A DNA stretch of 64,000 nt from Bacteroidota bacterium (GCA_021824145.1 JAKALM010000008.1:1-64000), one strand, 5' to 3'. Shown: positions 1 to 9,576, counted from the first letter of the stretch. The notes: generated from the sequence alone by a model not told the origin. A program made the numbers and translations.

Positions 1-43
1 AATAATTTAAGGAAATTGATAGGTTATAATATTGTGATAAAAA

Positions 44-1519
44 TTAATCGGTATAAGAAAAAATATGCGAATGAAAACCTCTAAGCTCAATGAAAAGTCC
101 AATGGATTTTATTTCTTCAACAGAGCGAGAATATTCAACATCATTAAAAAGATCGAATAATTTTATATCTTTTTCCAAAGTTTTTAGATCTATTTTGAGC
201 CTGCATTGAGATGTACTTTCTGAATAATTAATAACAACTAATCTTCTTCCTTCATTTAGTTTCCATTCCCATGCTAGTATATTTTCGAAAGAAAAGTTTT
301 CATCTGATGCCGGGATAGGATCTACAATTTTCCAATTGCCTTTTTTAAATATTTCTGACTTTATTATGGAAAACAGTTTTGTATAATGTTTTTCTACTGA
401 TTCCAAAATTTTTTCTTTAGGACAGCGTCCAAGTTGAACAGGCAACTTATTTTTCTTTCCTTCAAACTGTCCGTCATAATATAATTTCATACCTTGAATT
501 GTACTAATTATAATAGATGCTGCTAATGATTCATTCTTTCCAAATTTTTCAATTGCTCTAATCTCGTCATGATTTTCTAAGAATCTAACAGATTTATTTT
601 GAAATTGGCTGTCTGCATGAAGATGTGCTTTAATACCAGAAATATCATATGAAGAAAGCCTATCTGTCAATTTTTTATCATAAGTAAAATCAAATCCTAA
701 TTGTTGAAGCTCCCACTCTAAATCCCAGTAAGCTTCAGCAATAAAAATAAAATTAGGAGATTTTAGCTTTACTTTTTCGATAGCAATTTTCCAAAATTCA
801 TCAGTTGGTTTTTTATAATTTAATTTATTAATAACTCCAAGCCATGTATTTTCAAAAACATTATTAAGTTGAAGCATTGCCATATCGCAACGCAAACCAT
901 CGCAAAATTCTGTTAATTGTAAAAGTTTATTTATCATAAACTCCCGCGCTTCTTCACTAAAATAATTCACTTGAATTGTATCTGTCCAAGCAGGAAATAA
1001 TGGATCTCTTCCATGTGCAAAAATTTTGCCTGGTAAAAAATCTACCTCATAAAAAGTGTGTGGATCGATTGATAAAAGCTCTTTATCACCTTTTAAAAAT
1101 ATTTCTGGATTTGATTTAATTAATTTTGATTCCGCATTAAAATGATTTGGGATAAAATCCAAAATTAGTTTTAACCCCAAGTCATTTAATTTTTTTTTGA
1201 AAGATTTTAGCTCAGAAATATTTCCAAAGGCAGGATTCATTACATAGTCATCAATTGCAAAAGGAGAACCAATTACATCATCTTTCTTCCAATCTGGCAG
1301 CCCTTTATTGTATGATGAAATTAAATCTGGTGTAAAGCAACATTTTTCTATAATTTCGGGACAAGTTCTCCAAACTCCCATCATCCAAACAACATCTAAT
1401 CCCATATCAACTAATCTTTCAAATATTTTTTCCGGTATTTTTGAAAGTGTTGTTTCTTTTTCAAATTGAGTAATCCATACTCGCGTATTTATCTCATAAA
1501 TCTTTGGATTAAGAAGCAT
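44..1519 (-). CDS. GH13 alpha-amylase-family protein
   Basis: The 491-residue protein has the conserved GH13 (beta/alpha)8-barrel motifs. DFIPNH is at 121-126. The nucleophile Asp is at about 212 (GLRCDMA), the acid/base Glu at about 262 (FIAEAYWD), and the third acidic residue is the Asp of LENHDE at about 318. All three catalytic carboxylates are therefore present, so it should act on alpha-glucosidic bonds of glycogen, maltodextrin or a related sugar. There is no signal peptide, so it is probably cytoplasmic. It lies 67 bp downstream of pgl on the same strand, which suggests a shared transcript and a link between storage-glucan use and the pentose phosphate pathway (inference). The exact GH13 subfamily and substrate cannot be told from the sequence. 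Confidence 0.88.
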   Translation of the reverse strand: MLLNPKIYEINTRVWITQFEKETTLSKIPEKIFERLVDMGLDVVWMMGVWRTCPEIIEKCCFTPDLISSYNKGLPDWKKDDVIGSPFAIDDYVMNPAFGNISELKSFKKKLNDLGLKLILDFIPNHFNAESKLIKSNPEIFLKGDKELLSIDPHTFYEVDFLPGKIFAHGRDPLFPAWTDTIQVNYFSEEAREFMINKLLQLTEFCDGLRCDMAMLQLNNVFENTWLGVINKLNYKKPTDEFWKIAIEKVKLKSPNFIFIAEAYWDLEWELQQLGFDFTYDKKLTDRLSSYDISGIKAHLHADSQFQNKSVRFLENHDEIRAIEKFGKNESLAASIIISTIQGMKLYYDGQFEGKKNKLPVQLGRCPKEKILESVEKHYTKLFSIIKSEIFKKGNWKIVDPIPASDENFSFENILAWEWKLNEGRRLVVINYSESTSQCRLKIDLKTLEKDIKLFDLFNDVEYSRSVEEIKSIGLFIELRGFHSHIFSYTD

Positions 1520-1586
1520 TTTATTTTAAAAGTTAAAAATTCTCTAAAAGATTTTATAGCCACATGTAAATATTACTATAAAAAAT

Positions 1587-2312
1587 TTATAAATAAAATG
1601 CAGCTTCTCTATCTATCATCCAATCTATTGTTCCGTTAATTGGCTTAATTTCAGCGGCTGGATAATTTTTACTTTTTGGTAAACCACTAAAAATATCAGA
1701 AATAATTTTAGCTTTATTTTTCCCCGTTACCATAAAAGTAATTCTTTTAGAATTGTTAATAACATCCTTTGTTAAGGTTATTCTTTTTTGACCAGTTATA
1801 GGATGTTGTGAGACTCCCGAAATATTAGAATAAACAAAAATGAAGTTTATATTGGGAAACAGTGAAGCTGTATGACCGTCTTCTCCAAGTCCAAGCAAAG
1901 CCCAATCAAATTGAGGCAAATTGTTTTTAGCAATCTGTACATTTGTTTCAATTTCTCTAGCATATCTTACCGTTTCTGCGTTGGGGTCATCTTCACCATG
2001 AATACGATGAATATTTAATTCCGGTATCGAAATAAAATTAAGCAAAGTTTTTTTTACCTCACCAAAATTACTTTGATTATCATCCGGAGGAACGCATCGT
2101 TCATCGCACCAAAAAAAATTTAGCCTATTCCAATTAATTTCATTGTTAAATGGAGCTTGTGCAAGTCGATTAAAAAGAATTGTTGGAGTGCTTCCACCAG
2201 ACACAGCTAAATTGAATCTATCTTGTTTATTATTTACAGCGCTTTGAATTTCTATAGATAATGCTTCTGCAATTTCAAGAGAGGAATTGAATACTTTTAT
2301 AATATTGTGCAT
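1587..2312 (-). CDS. pgl: 6-phosphogluconolactonase
   Basis: This 241-residue protein belongs to the DevB/SOL branch of 6-phosphogluconolactonases, which hydrolyse 6-phosphoglucono-1,5-lactone in the oxidative pentose phosphate pathway. Visible motifs are SGGSTP at 38-43, DERCVP at 70-75 and GLGEDGHTASLFP at 141-153. Length is normal for the family. It is a soluble cytoplasmic enzyme and the first gene of a probable two-gene unit with the downstream GH13 enzyme. The next step of the pathway, 6-phosphogluconate dehydrogenase, is encoded at the other end of the window. Glucose-6-phosphate dehydrogenase is not in view. Confidence 0.93.
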   Translation of the reverse strand: MHNIIKVFNSSLEIAEALSIEIQSAVNNKQDRFNLAVSGGSTPTILFNRLAQAPFNNEINWNRLNFFWCDERCVPPDDNQSNFGEVKKTLLNFISIPELNIHRIHGEDDPNAETVRYAREIETNVQIAKNNLPQFDWALLGLGEDGHTASLFPNINFIFVYSNISGVSQHPITGQKRITLTKDVINNSKRITFMVTGKNKAKIISDIFSGLPKSKNYPAAEIKPINGTIDWMIDREAAFYL

Positions 2313-2495
2313 TTAAAATTAATTTCTTTTCTATACTTGATTAAAAGCTATAATAATTTTATATAATTTAATCAGACTTTAATCACAAAAGAAATTTTAA
2401 ATCTAATAATTATTAATTGAATGAAATGATTAATAAAAATTTTATTTAATTTGGAAAAGACATTTTAAAATTCTCACCAACATAATATCGGCAAA

Positions 2496-3263
2496 ATGAA
2501 ACAAGCAATAATTCTTTGGCTGACATCAATAATAATTACTTTTATTATTGGTTATATACAATCTACAACTTCAAAAAATTATCCTATAAATGGAACTGTA
2601 GATATAAGTTCCGGACAAATATCATACAGCTTTGACAAAATTTTTCATGGTAAAAATAATTATAAGGTTTTGATTGTTGGTGATTTTAAAAATCAAACTG
2701 GTGATTTAATGTGGAGAGATAAAGTTGATACTTCTAGGTGGAATTCCGTTCCATTAAAATTTTCTGATCATAAATTGATTGGCGAAATTCCAAATCATCC
2801 ACCATTAAGTAAAGTTGAATTTAGAATTCGCCTGAATGATAATGGAAGAACTATTTTATTACCTAAGATGCAAAATGCAGAAATTCAATTCTTAGGAAAT
2901 GTTCCACCGCAAATTATGCAATTTTATTTTATAACATTATTTGCAGGTATCTTGCTCAGCATCCGAACTAGTCTTGAAATATTTTCAGCACGCCCAAGGA
3001 TTAAAATGTACACCATCTTTACTTTAATTTCATTTTTTTCCTTTACATTAATGTTTAGCACAGTTAAAAAAGGCTGTGAGCTTGGTATTATTGGAGGTAC
3101 AAAAATAGTTCCGCCAAATGAATTTTTTTCAAACGGACCGGTTATGTTATTATCTGTGTGGATTTTAGCTTTGATATTGGTATTTAATTCAAGAAAAGCA
3201 AAATATTTTGCTGTAATAGCCAGCATATTAACAATAATTATTTTCTTTGTGGGAAATTTCTAA
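2496..3263 (+). CDS. Unknown five-helix membrane protein
   Basis: I do not recognise this 255-residue protein. It starts with one hydrophobic helix (about 4-24). A soluble, probably beta-rich domain follows (about 30-135), with an internal WRDKVDTSRWNSVPL stretch and a segment reading like an Ig-type beta-sandwich. Four more membrane helices follow (about 138-158, 172-190, 214-230 and 235-253). The topology suggests an extracytoplasmic beta domain held by membrane helices. It is divergent from pgl (183-bp gap) and convergent with the HisN-type phosphatase (14-bp gap), so it is transcribed alone. No function is assigned. Confidence 0.75.
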   Translation: MKQAIILWLTSIIITFIIGYIQSTTSKNYPINGTVDISSGQISYSFDKIFHGKNNYKVLIVGDFKNQTGDLMWRDKVDTSRWNSVPLKFSDHKLIGEIPNHPPLSKVEFRIRLNDNGRTILLPKMQNAEIQFLGNVPPQIMQFYFITLFAGILLSIRTSLEIFSARPRIKMYTIFTLISFFSFTLMFSTVKKGCELGIIGGTKIVPPNEFFSNGPVMLLSVWILALILVFNSRKAKYFAVIASILTIIIFFVGNF

Positions 3264-3277
3264 AAAAGAGAAGTAAT

Positions 3278-4039
3278 TCAATTTAAAAGGTTTATTATAT
3301 TTTTGTGAATTTTTTTTGAAGAGGCTATAATGCTATTTCCTTTTACAGGATCATTACCATGGTAATCAGTTATTGTTCCGCCAGCTCCCTCAATTATTGG
3401 AATAAGAGCCATTAAATCCCAAACATTCATAATCGGATCAATCATAATATCAGCATATCCAGTAGCTAAGAGATAATAGCCATAACAATCTCCCCAATTT
3501 CTGTATAGCTTTACCATTTCAAGAAGAGAATTAAATTTTTCTATGTTCTGATATTTCTTAATATTCAAATGATCTGTTGTTAAAAGTACAGCTTCCGAAA
3601 GATTTTTACATTCTCTAACTTTTACTTTCGCTCCATTTAATTTGCAAGTTAAATTATCACCAACTAAAAGCTCTTTAAGTATCGGCTGATATATAATGCC
3701 TAAAATTGGTTCGTTATTTTTAACAAGTGCAATTAAAGTTCCAAAAGTTACTGTGCCACAAATAAAACTTTTTGTCCCATCAATCGGATCTAATATCCAT
3801 TTATATTCAGCATTAGGATTAAGATCGCCAAATTCTTCACCAATAATTCCGTGATCTGGAAATTCCGAAATAATTTTTTTGCGCATCAATTCTTCAGCTT
3901 TTTTATCAGCAATTGTAACCGGCGATGAATCGTATTTTGACTCCACAGAAATTGGTGTTCTGAAATAGCTACGAATTATTTCTCCACTTTCTTTGGCAAG
4001 TTGTGCGGCAAATTTTTTAAATTGTTCTAATTCGCTCAT
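3278..4039 (-). CDS. hisN: Inositol-monophosphatase-family phosphatase, HisN-like
   Basis: The 253-residue protein carries the Mg2+-dependent inositol monophosphatase fold signatures: GEE at 67-69, the metal motif DPIDGT at 84-89, and a C-terminal Asp at about 208 in WDLMALIPIIEGAGG. The stretch WGDCYGYYLLATG at about 182-194 is typical of the histidinol-phosphatase (HisN) branch, so the likely reaction is L-histidinol phosphate dephosphorylation. No other his genes are nearby, so inositol-1-phosphatase or 3'(2'),5'-bisphosphate nucleotidase activity cannot be excluded. It is soluble and apparently monocistronic, ending 14 bp from the convergent membrane-protein gene. Confidence 0.8.
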   Translation of the reverse strand: MSELEQFKKFAAQLAKESGEIIRSYFRTPISVESKYDSSPVTIADKKAEELMRKKIISEFPDHGIIGEEFGDLNPNAEYKWILDPIDGTKSFICGTVTFGTLIALVKNNEPILGIIYQPILKELLVGDNLTCKLNGAKVKVRECKNLSEAVLLTTDHLNIKKYQNIEKFNSLLEMVKLYRNWGDCYGYYLLATGYADIMIDPIMNVWDLMALIPIIEGAGGTITDYHGNDPVKGNSIIASSKKIHKNIINLLN

Positions 4040-4179
4040 AATATAAATAAAAAATGATAATTTAATTTACGAATATTTTAGAGACTTTTTAAATTTTCGT
4101 AAAAAGCATACAATTGGTTTTGTGGTAAAGGAAAGTATTTTTATATTTGAACTCCAAAATTAAGAGTTCTTTTTCATCT

Positions 4180-4266
4180 GGAGAGATGGCAGAGTGGTTG
4201 AATGCGGCGGTCTTGAAAACCGTTAAGGATGTAAGTCCTTCCGGGGTTCGAATCCCTGTCTCTCCG
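4180..4266 (+). tRNA. tRNA-Ser (anticodon UGA)
   Basis: The acceptor arm GGAGAGA at 4180-4186 pairs with TCTCTCC at 4259-4265, followed by discriminator G. The anticodon stem GCGGT/ACCGT encloses loop CTTGAAA, giving anticodon TGA at 4214-4216. The T arm reads GGGGTTCGAATCCC. A long variable arm (AAGGATGTAAGTCCTT region) is expected for a class II serine tRNA. No CCA is encoded. The gene is 87 nt. Confidence 0.97.
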
Positions 4267-4273
4267 CTACTTT

Positions 4274-4306
4274 AAACCTTTGGATTCACATTCCAAAGGT
4301 TTTTTC
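4274..4306 (+). terminator. Rho-independent terminator after tRNA-Ser
   Basis: An 11-bp perfect stem, AAACCTTTGGA at 4274-4284 with TCCAAAGGTTT at 4292-4302, has a 7-nt loop and runs straight into a T-rich tract. It lies 8 nt downstream of the tRNA. Confidence 0.9.
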
Positions 4307-4377
4307 TTTTTAAATTCTAACTTGACTAGTCTATTCAAGTGAAGATTTTTTCAATAAAAATTATAGATTATTTTTTG

Positions 4378-4764
4378 TTAAGAATTCTTATGGTAGTCTT
4401 GAAAAATATTATTAATTGTGGGAATTAATTTATCTGAAAATTCTACCTTGGGAATAAAATCGTTAGCGCCAGCTGCTATTGCCTCATGCCTATATTCTAA
4501 ATTATCTGTCATAGTAAGAAGAATTATTTTAATCGATTTATTCAATGTTCTAATTCTTTTTGCTGCTTCAATTCCATTTATTCCCTCCATAGAAATATCC
4601 ATTAAAACCAAATCCAAGCCATTTGCTTCTATTCTTTTAATAGCCTCTTCACCAGATGACACCCAAGTTAAAACTTCAAATCTTAAATTTGAATTAATGA
4701 ATTTAATAGCAGAATTTCTGAAATTAAAATTATCCTCAACCAACAGAATTCTTAAAGCTTTCAT
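4378..4764 (-). CDS. Stand-alone CheY-like receiver protein
   Basis: The 128-residue protein is a single receiver domain with no output domain. The acidic pair is E10-D11, the phosphoacceptor is D56 (LVLMDIS), T84 (LLTMT) is the switch residue and K106 (FIPK) the conserved lysine, so it should be phosphorylatable. No kinase is adjacent. The nearest is the HisKA_3 kinase at 7.0-9.2 kb, which already has its own LuxR-type partner. Such single-domain regulators work as phosphate relays or bind a target protein. The perfect palindrome at 4798-4813, 34 bp upstream of the start codon, may be part of its control region. Confidence 0.88.
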   Translation of the reverse strand: MKALRILLVEDNFNFRNSAIKFINSNLRFEVLTWVSSGEEAIKRIEANGLDLVLMDISMEGINGIEAAKRIRTLNKSIKIILLTMTDNLEYRHEAIAAGANDFIPKVEFSDKLIPTINNIFQDYHKNS

Positions 4765-5117
4765 AATTGCCTCAAAAAAATTAAAGATTAATTTTCAAAC
4801 CAATTTATTGGTTCAATTTTCTTGGGCTAAAATTATGTTTAAGAATTTGCCAGCACAATCAGGAAAAATCTTACAACAACCTGATTATTTACCTATTTTT
4901 ATAAACTTTAATATTGATTTGATTTTTGTGTTTCAATTATTTTGATGAGAAATGTGTAAATTTTTAAAAATTGAAATTAAAATTGGAAGATTTACACACT
5001 TATAAGAAATTGGAAAGAATCTTCAATAAAATCTGATATTTGAAATAATATTTTATAAATTTAATAAGCCACTATTTAATATAAATGAATTAAAATAATT
5101 TATTACGGTTTTTGAAT
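4765..5117. other. Divergent intergenic region with two inverted repeats
   Basis: This 353-bp gap lies between divergent genes and should hold both promoters, though I see no clear -35/-10 pair. It contains a palindrome with 7-bp arms around TT at 4798-4813 (AACCAATTTATTGGTT). A second inverted repeat has TGTGTAAAT at 4953-4961 and ATTTACACA at 4990-4998. No gene is seen. Confidence 0.5.
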
Positions 5118-6302
5118 ATGATTTTTAAAAAGAAAAAAGTCATATTGCATTTCCTAAATTACTCTCCTCGTATTTATTCGGGATTAGATCGATTTAATTT
5201 AGTATTATCTTTTGAATTACAAAAAAAAGGATATACTTCTGTTTTTATTTTTATTGATAAAATTATTCAGAAAGATATTGAAAGAGATATAATAAAATCT
5301 GGTTCAAAAGTAGAAATATTAAAAATTAATAAAAACAAAATTGACACAATTAAAGATTTATTTCATTTAATAAAAAAATATCGTCCTGCAGCCGTTCATG
5401 CGCACTTTGAAACTGCGATAAAAACAATATTAGCTTTTATGTGTTTTTGCTTTCGTATAGATTATTTTGTTACAACACATTCGTTAATTACTGACTTATC
5501 CTTTAATGAATTTAAATTAAAATATGGATTGTCTGGATTATTAAAATTCAAATTCCATTTAAGACTTTTATTATTTTTTTCAAAAATATCTTTTTGCGTA
5601 TCTAATGCAATTCGAAATCAATATGTGGAATTTTGTGGAGTTAATTCGAAAAAACTACAAAAGATTTATTTAGGAGTAAAAATTAATTCAGAAATACCAA
5701 ATAAAATCCAACAAAGAATAAAATTAAATCTTCCTTTAGATAAGTTTTTAATTATTAATGTTTCGGCAATTGAAAAAATAAAAGGGATTGATATTCTTAT
5801 TAAATCAGCTAGAATTCTTCGTAATACACATAATCTTAATAATTTTTTAATAATACATGTTGGAGGATTAAGATCTGAAGATAATTTTGATATTGAATAT
5901 GCCAAGACACTAAAAACCCTGCAAAAAGAAATGCTAGATGGTTCTGATAATTTTATTTGGCTTGGCAAAAGGTCGGACATTTTTGATATTTTATCTGCCT
6001 GCGATATATATGTCCATCCTTCAAGGTTGGAAGGAATATCAGTAGCTATTATGGAGGCGTGCGCTGCACATTTACCTGTAGTAGGAAGTAGAGTTGGCGG
6101 TATTCCAGAAATAATTCACGATGATATCAACGGAATTTTATTTGAACCGGATAATGAAATTCAATTAGCTGATGCACTAAATAAATTAATAACTAATGAA
6201 GAATTACGAAATCGATTAGCTTCAAATGCGTTCACATTAATTAAAGAAAATTGGGACATGGAAAAACAGGTAAAAAAATTAGTTGAGGCTTACAATCTTT
6301 AA
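5118..6302 (+). CDS. GT4-family glycosyltransferase
   Basis: The 394-residue protein has the GT-B layout: an N-terminal Glyco_transf_4 half (about 10-175) and a C-terminal Glycos_transf_1 half (about 195-380). The E-x7-E signature (EGISVAIMEA), followed by a VGGIPEII nucleotide-sugar-binding stretch, is intact. It is therefore a retaining glycosyltransferase. ATG 5118 is preferred over the in-frame TTG at 5112, two codons earlier. It stands alone on the plus strand, about 10 kb from the main polysaccharide locus, and is convergent with the LuxR regulator. Acceptor and donor are unknown. Confidence 0.87.
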   Translation: MIFKKKKVILHFLNYSPRIYSGLDRFNLVLSFELQKKGYTSVFIFIDKIIQKDIERDIIKSGSKVEILKINKNKIDTIKDLFHLIKKYRPAAVHAHFETAIKTILAFMCFCFRIDYFVTTHSLITDLSFNEFKLKYGLSGLLKFKFHLRLLLFFSKISFCVSNAIRNQYVEFCGVNSKKLQKIYLGVKINSEIPNKIQQRIKLNLPLDKFLIINVSAIEKIKGIDILIKSARILRNTHNLNNFLIIHVGGLRSEDNFDIEYAKTLKTLQKEMLDGSDNFIWLGKRSDIFDILSACDIYVHPSRLEGISVAIMEACAAHLPVVGSRVGGIPEIIHDDINGILFEPDNEIQLADALNKLITNEELRNRLASNAFTLIKENWDMEKQVKKLVEAYNL

Positions 6303-6317
6303 TTTATTTTATATTTT

Positions 6318-6989
6318 TTATGTGGATGATATAATTCCATTTCTAATTGCGTATCTTACAAGGCCTGGGATATCATGAATTCCAAGCCGTTCCATTATTT
6401 TCATTCGATGAGTTTCGACAGTCTTAACACTTACATTTAGCTTTACAGCAATTTCTTTAGTAGAATTACCTTCAGCAATTAATTGAAGAATTTCTCTTTG
6501 CCGCGAAGTTAGTTTAACAAAAACATTGTCAGTTCCCCTTTCTTCTACATGTGTTTCGGTGATTCTTTTTAAATAATCGCTTACCAGCGTTTTTGAAATT
6601 GACGGGCTAAGATAAGTTTCGCCTCTAGTAACTGCTCTTATTGCAATTTCTAATTCATTTGGCGCTGAGTCTTTTAATAAATATCCATTTGCGCCTACTT
6701 TTAAAGCTTGAAGAACATATTCTTCATTAGCATACATTGATAAAATAATTACTGAAACTACAGGAAATTCTTTATTAACTCTTTCGGCAACTTCTAGTCC
6801 GTTTAATTCCGACATTGCAATATCAAGTAAAACAATGTCTGGAGAAACTTCTCTAATTTTTTCTAAAGCTTCTCTGCCATTTGATGCCTCGCCGACAACT
6901 TGAATACCATTTATGTTTTGTAGAAGTTCACGAATGCCGGCTCTAATCAAAGTATGATCATCTGCTATTAATACTTTTATTTGATTCAT
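6318..6989 (-). CDS. NarL/FixJ (LuxR-type) response regulator
   Basis: This 223-residue transcription factor has a receiver domain (1-120; D10-D11 acidic pair, phosphoacceptor D56 in IVLLDIAMS, lysine in YLLKDS). A LuxR helix-turn-helix (about 157-215) follows, with the signature around STKEIAVKLNVSVKTVETHR. It lies 30 bp downstream of the kinase at 7020-9239 on the same strand, so the two form a two-component pair and probably one operon. Its DNA targets are not evident. Confidence 0.93.
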   Translation of the reverse strand: MNQIKVLIADDHTLIRAGIRELLQNINGIQVVGEASNGREALEKIREVSPDIVLLDIAMSELNGLEVAERVNKEFPVVSVIILSMYANEEYVLQALKVGANGYLLKDSAPNELEIAIRAVTRGETYLSPSISKTLVSDYLKRITETHVEERGTDNVFVKLTSRQREILQLIAEGNSTKEIAVKLNVSVKTVETHRMKIMERLGIHDIPGLVRYAIRNGIISST

Positions 6990-7019
6990 AACTAATCCCC
7001 AGTTAACTTAAAAATATAT

Positions 7020-9239
7020 TTATGAAATTAATTTTAAAGGAAAAATTGCATGAATTTTAGTTCCTTCATTTGGTTTTGAAAAAATATCCAGCCACCCACC
7101 CACTGCTTCAGCTCTCTCTTGCATACCTAAAACCCCGACACTATATCCGCTGGTTGCTTTTTTTCTTGCAGAAAGAACATCATAACCAACTCCATCGTCA
7201 GAAATTATTATGTACAATTCATTTGAAATTACATCTATTTCTACAGACATACTTTTTGCTTTTGAGTGCTTAATTATATTCGTAACTGCTTCTTGTATTA
7301 TTCTATAACAAGTAATTTGAATTTCTGCAGGAATTTTTTCTGTAAATGGCTTTGTAATTACTTTTGCATTAATACCTGTTCTTTGAGATTGTCTATCTAA
7401 AAACCATCTTACTGCTGGAATTAAACCAAGATCATCTAAAATTGATGGACGTAAATTCAAAGATAATTCGCGTACATTATTTAAAGTTTCTTCTACCATT
7501 TGAATACTATCTTTTAACTGTTCTTGTGCATTTAATGAAGGTATAAATTTCATTGCATTAAGAATATCAATTTTTATTGCTGTAAGTGTCTGGCCTATTT
7601 CATCGTGTAATTCCCTTGCAATATTTCGTCTTTCTTGTTCTTGCACAATAATTAATTGTCTAGATAAATTCTTCATAACATTTTGCGCTTCAATTAATTT
7701 ATTGAAAAGTTTTTCATGTAATTCTTCAGCAGCTTTTCTTTCTGAAATATCTCGAATTACATACATTATCATACCTTCTTTTAAGATGCTTATACTAATT
7801 TCGGCTGGAAAGTGTGTTTTATTTTTTCTTGTTATAATAGTTTCGAAATGAAGGTTTTGATCAAATTCATCAAGTCCCTTTTTTTCATCGCTAAATTCAT
7901 TAATTTCATTTTGAATAATGTTTTTAAAATTTACTTCCAGAACTTCATCAACATTATAATTTAACAATTCTAATAATTTTGAATTCCAAATTATTACCTT
8001 TCCATATTTATTAATTAATGCAATTCCATCAAAAGACTGCTCAATAAGTGATTTATATCTGCTTTCGCTTTTAATTATTTCGTTTTCAATTTTTTTCAGC
8101 TCTGTAATATCGCTATTAATTACAATTGCAGCTTTCACTTTTCCATCAATTTTAATTGGCGCGCCTGCACTTCTAATTATCATTTCTTTTTTTGTCTGCG
8201 GATTAGTTATCACTAATTCTTTAGTAACTGATTTACCTTTCATTGCAATAGCAAAAACGTTTTCAGAATTAGGCAGACTTTTGCCTGTTGTGAGATCTCT
8301 AAAATTTAAAATTTTATTTATCTGCGATTGATGCGAATTCATTTCATCCAACGTACCAAAATTATAAAGATTTAAAAGCTTACTATTTGCGCGCAAAATT
8401 TTAGTTTTATCGCCTACATAAATTGCATCTGGAATACTTTCAAAAATTGAATCTAGCTCAACCGCATAATCTCTACTTTTCTTTAACAAATTTTCTCTTT
8501 CTTCTTCAATTCTTTTTCGTTTAGTAATATCTTTTGCAACAAATTGGATAGCTGGTTTACCTAAAAATTTATAGAGCCTAGCATAAGATTCTACAATTAG
8601 AACTGAACCATCGTTTCTTCTTAATCTTAATTCAGTTGAAGCAATCTTTTTCCCCTTTAGTAATTCTTGATATCTATGATGAAATTTTTTATGATCTTTG
8701 GAATCAATTAAATCTTCAATTGATTTATTTTTTAAAGTACTTAAATTTTTTATTCCCAATACTTTTAAACCTGCATAATTTAGATAAACTATTCTTTTAT
8801 CTTGGATAATACCATTGATATTGGGAGCCATTTCAACTATATCACGATATAGTTTTTGAGACGATTGTAAATCGTCAATCAATTTTATTTTAGAAGTAAC
8901 GTCTTTTAGTAAAATTATATAGCCGGCAGTTTCTTCATTTTTTATTTTAGTGGGGAAAACTGTAGCCATTACATTCCTTTTATTTCCAGCTTTATCTTTT
9001 AATTCAATTTCTAAATAAAAATATTTTTGGGGACTTATTAATTTTTTAAATAATTTCTGAGCATCTTTCTCCTTAGAAAATAATTTAGATATTGAACTTC
9101 CAACAATTTCTTTGTAACTATATCCAAAAAATTTCTGAGCAGCAATATTCCAATTTAAAATAATACCCTTATTATTTAATTGTATAATACAATCCTTTTG
9201 AGATCTCCATAAAGAAGAAAGATCTGGAATTTCTTTCAT
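7020..9239 (-). CDS. Four-PAS sensor histidine kinase, HisKA_3 (NarX/NreB/DesK type)
   Basis: The 739-residue kinase lacks membrane helices. Four PAS domains are visible at about 8-120, 128-245, 255-380 and 388-500. A HisKA_3 dimerisation domain follows, with the phosphoacceptor His at 545 (ELHDEIGQ), and then a HATPase_c domain with DDGVGYDV and GVLGMQERAEAVGG. The sensor is therefore cytoplasmic and reads an internal signal such as redox state, oxygen or a small molecule. It should phosphorylate the LuxR-type regulator encoded 30 bp downstream. Its promoter must lie in the 337-bp gap shared with the divergent beta-helix gene, which makes those surface genes plausible targets (inference). 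Confidence 0.92.
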   Translation of the reverse strand: MKEIPDLSSLWRSQKDCIIQLNNKGIILNWNIAAQKFFGYSYKEIVGSSISKLFSKEKDAQKLFKKLISPQKYFYLEIELKDKAGNKRNVMATVFPTKIKNEETAGYIILLKDVTSKIKLIDDLQSSQKLYRDIVEMAPNINGIIQDKRIVYLNYAGLKVLGIKNLSTLKNKSIEDLIDSKDHKKFHHRYQELLKGKKIASTELRLRRNDGSVLIVESYARLYKFLGKPAIQFVAKDITKRKRIEEERENLLKKSRDYAVELDSIFESIPDAIYVGDKTKILRANSKLLNLYNFGTLDEMNSHQSQINKILNFRDLTTGKSLPNSENVFAIAMKGKSVTKELVITNPQTKKEMIIRSAGAPIKIDGKVKAAIVINSDITELKKIENEIIKSESRYKSLIEQSFDGIALINKYGKVIIWNSKLLELLNYNVDEVLEVNFKNIIQNEINEFSDEKKGLDEFDQNLHFETIITRKNKTHFPAEISISILKEGMIMYVIRDISERKAAEELHEKLFNKLIEAQNVMKNLSRQLIIVQEQERRNIARELHDEIGQTLTAIKIDILNAMKFIPSLNAQEQLKDSIQMVEETLNNVRELSLNLRPSILDDLGLIPAVRWFLDRQSQRTGINAKVITKPFTEKIPAEIQITCYRIIQEAVTNIIKHSKAKSMSVEIDVISNELYIIISDDGVGYDVLSARKKATSGYSVGVLGMQERAEAVGGWLDIFSKPNEGTKIHAIFPLKLIS

Positions 9240-9576
9240 CTTTTTTCTCTTTTTAAATCAAACTGATTTTTTAGGTTTATTAAACCATTTTTAATTTACA
9301 TTTAGAATTAGGAAGCGATAAAAATGGAATTTGCTTTCCCTTATAAGTTTTATCAATTTTTCATAAAAATTTAATACCTAAACCCTAATTCAAAGCCAGG
9401 TTAAAAAATTATTATCCATTATCTAATAATTTGTAAATAATTTTTTAAGAACTTATCAGGTTTTTACAACATCATTTCAGGTTTCTCCCGATTTCCAATC
9501 TTTTCATTTTAAAATAGGTTGCCTACCGAAATAAAAATTAAACAATATGGAAAATTAAATTCCTGGAGGCAACTCA
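9240..9576. other. Divergent intergenic region and 5' leader of the beta-helix gene
   Basis: This 337-bp AT-rich gap separates the kinase from the divergent surface-protein gene. A strong Shine-Dalgarno sequence (GGAGG, 9565-9569) precedes ATG 9577. GTTGCCT at 9518-9524 is the reverse complement of AGGCAAC at 9567-9573, which overlaps that Shine-Dalgarno sequence. No convincing promoter box was identified and no gene is seen. Confidence 0.5.

Noticed and set aside
4418-4945. Plus-strand open frame of 175 codons over the receiver gene
   Set aside because: It is a shadow of the minus-strand receiver domain, whose catalytic residues are all in place.
5112-5117. TTG start for the glycosyltransferase at 5112
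   Set aside because: ATG 5118 follows two codons later and is the more likely start; the TTG adds nothing to the protein.
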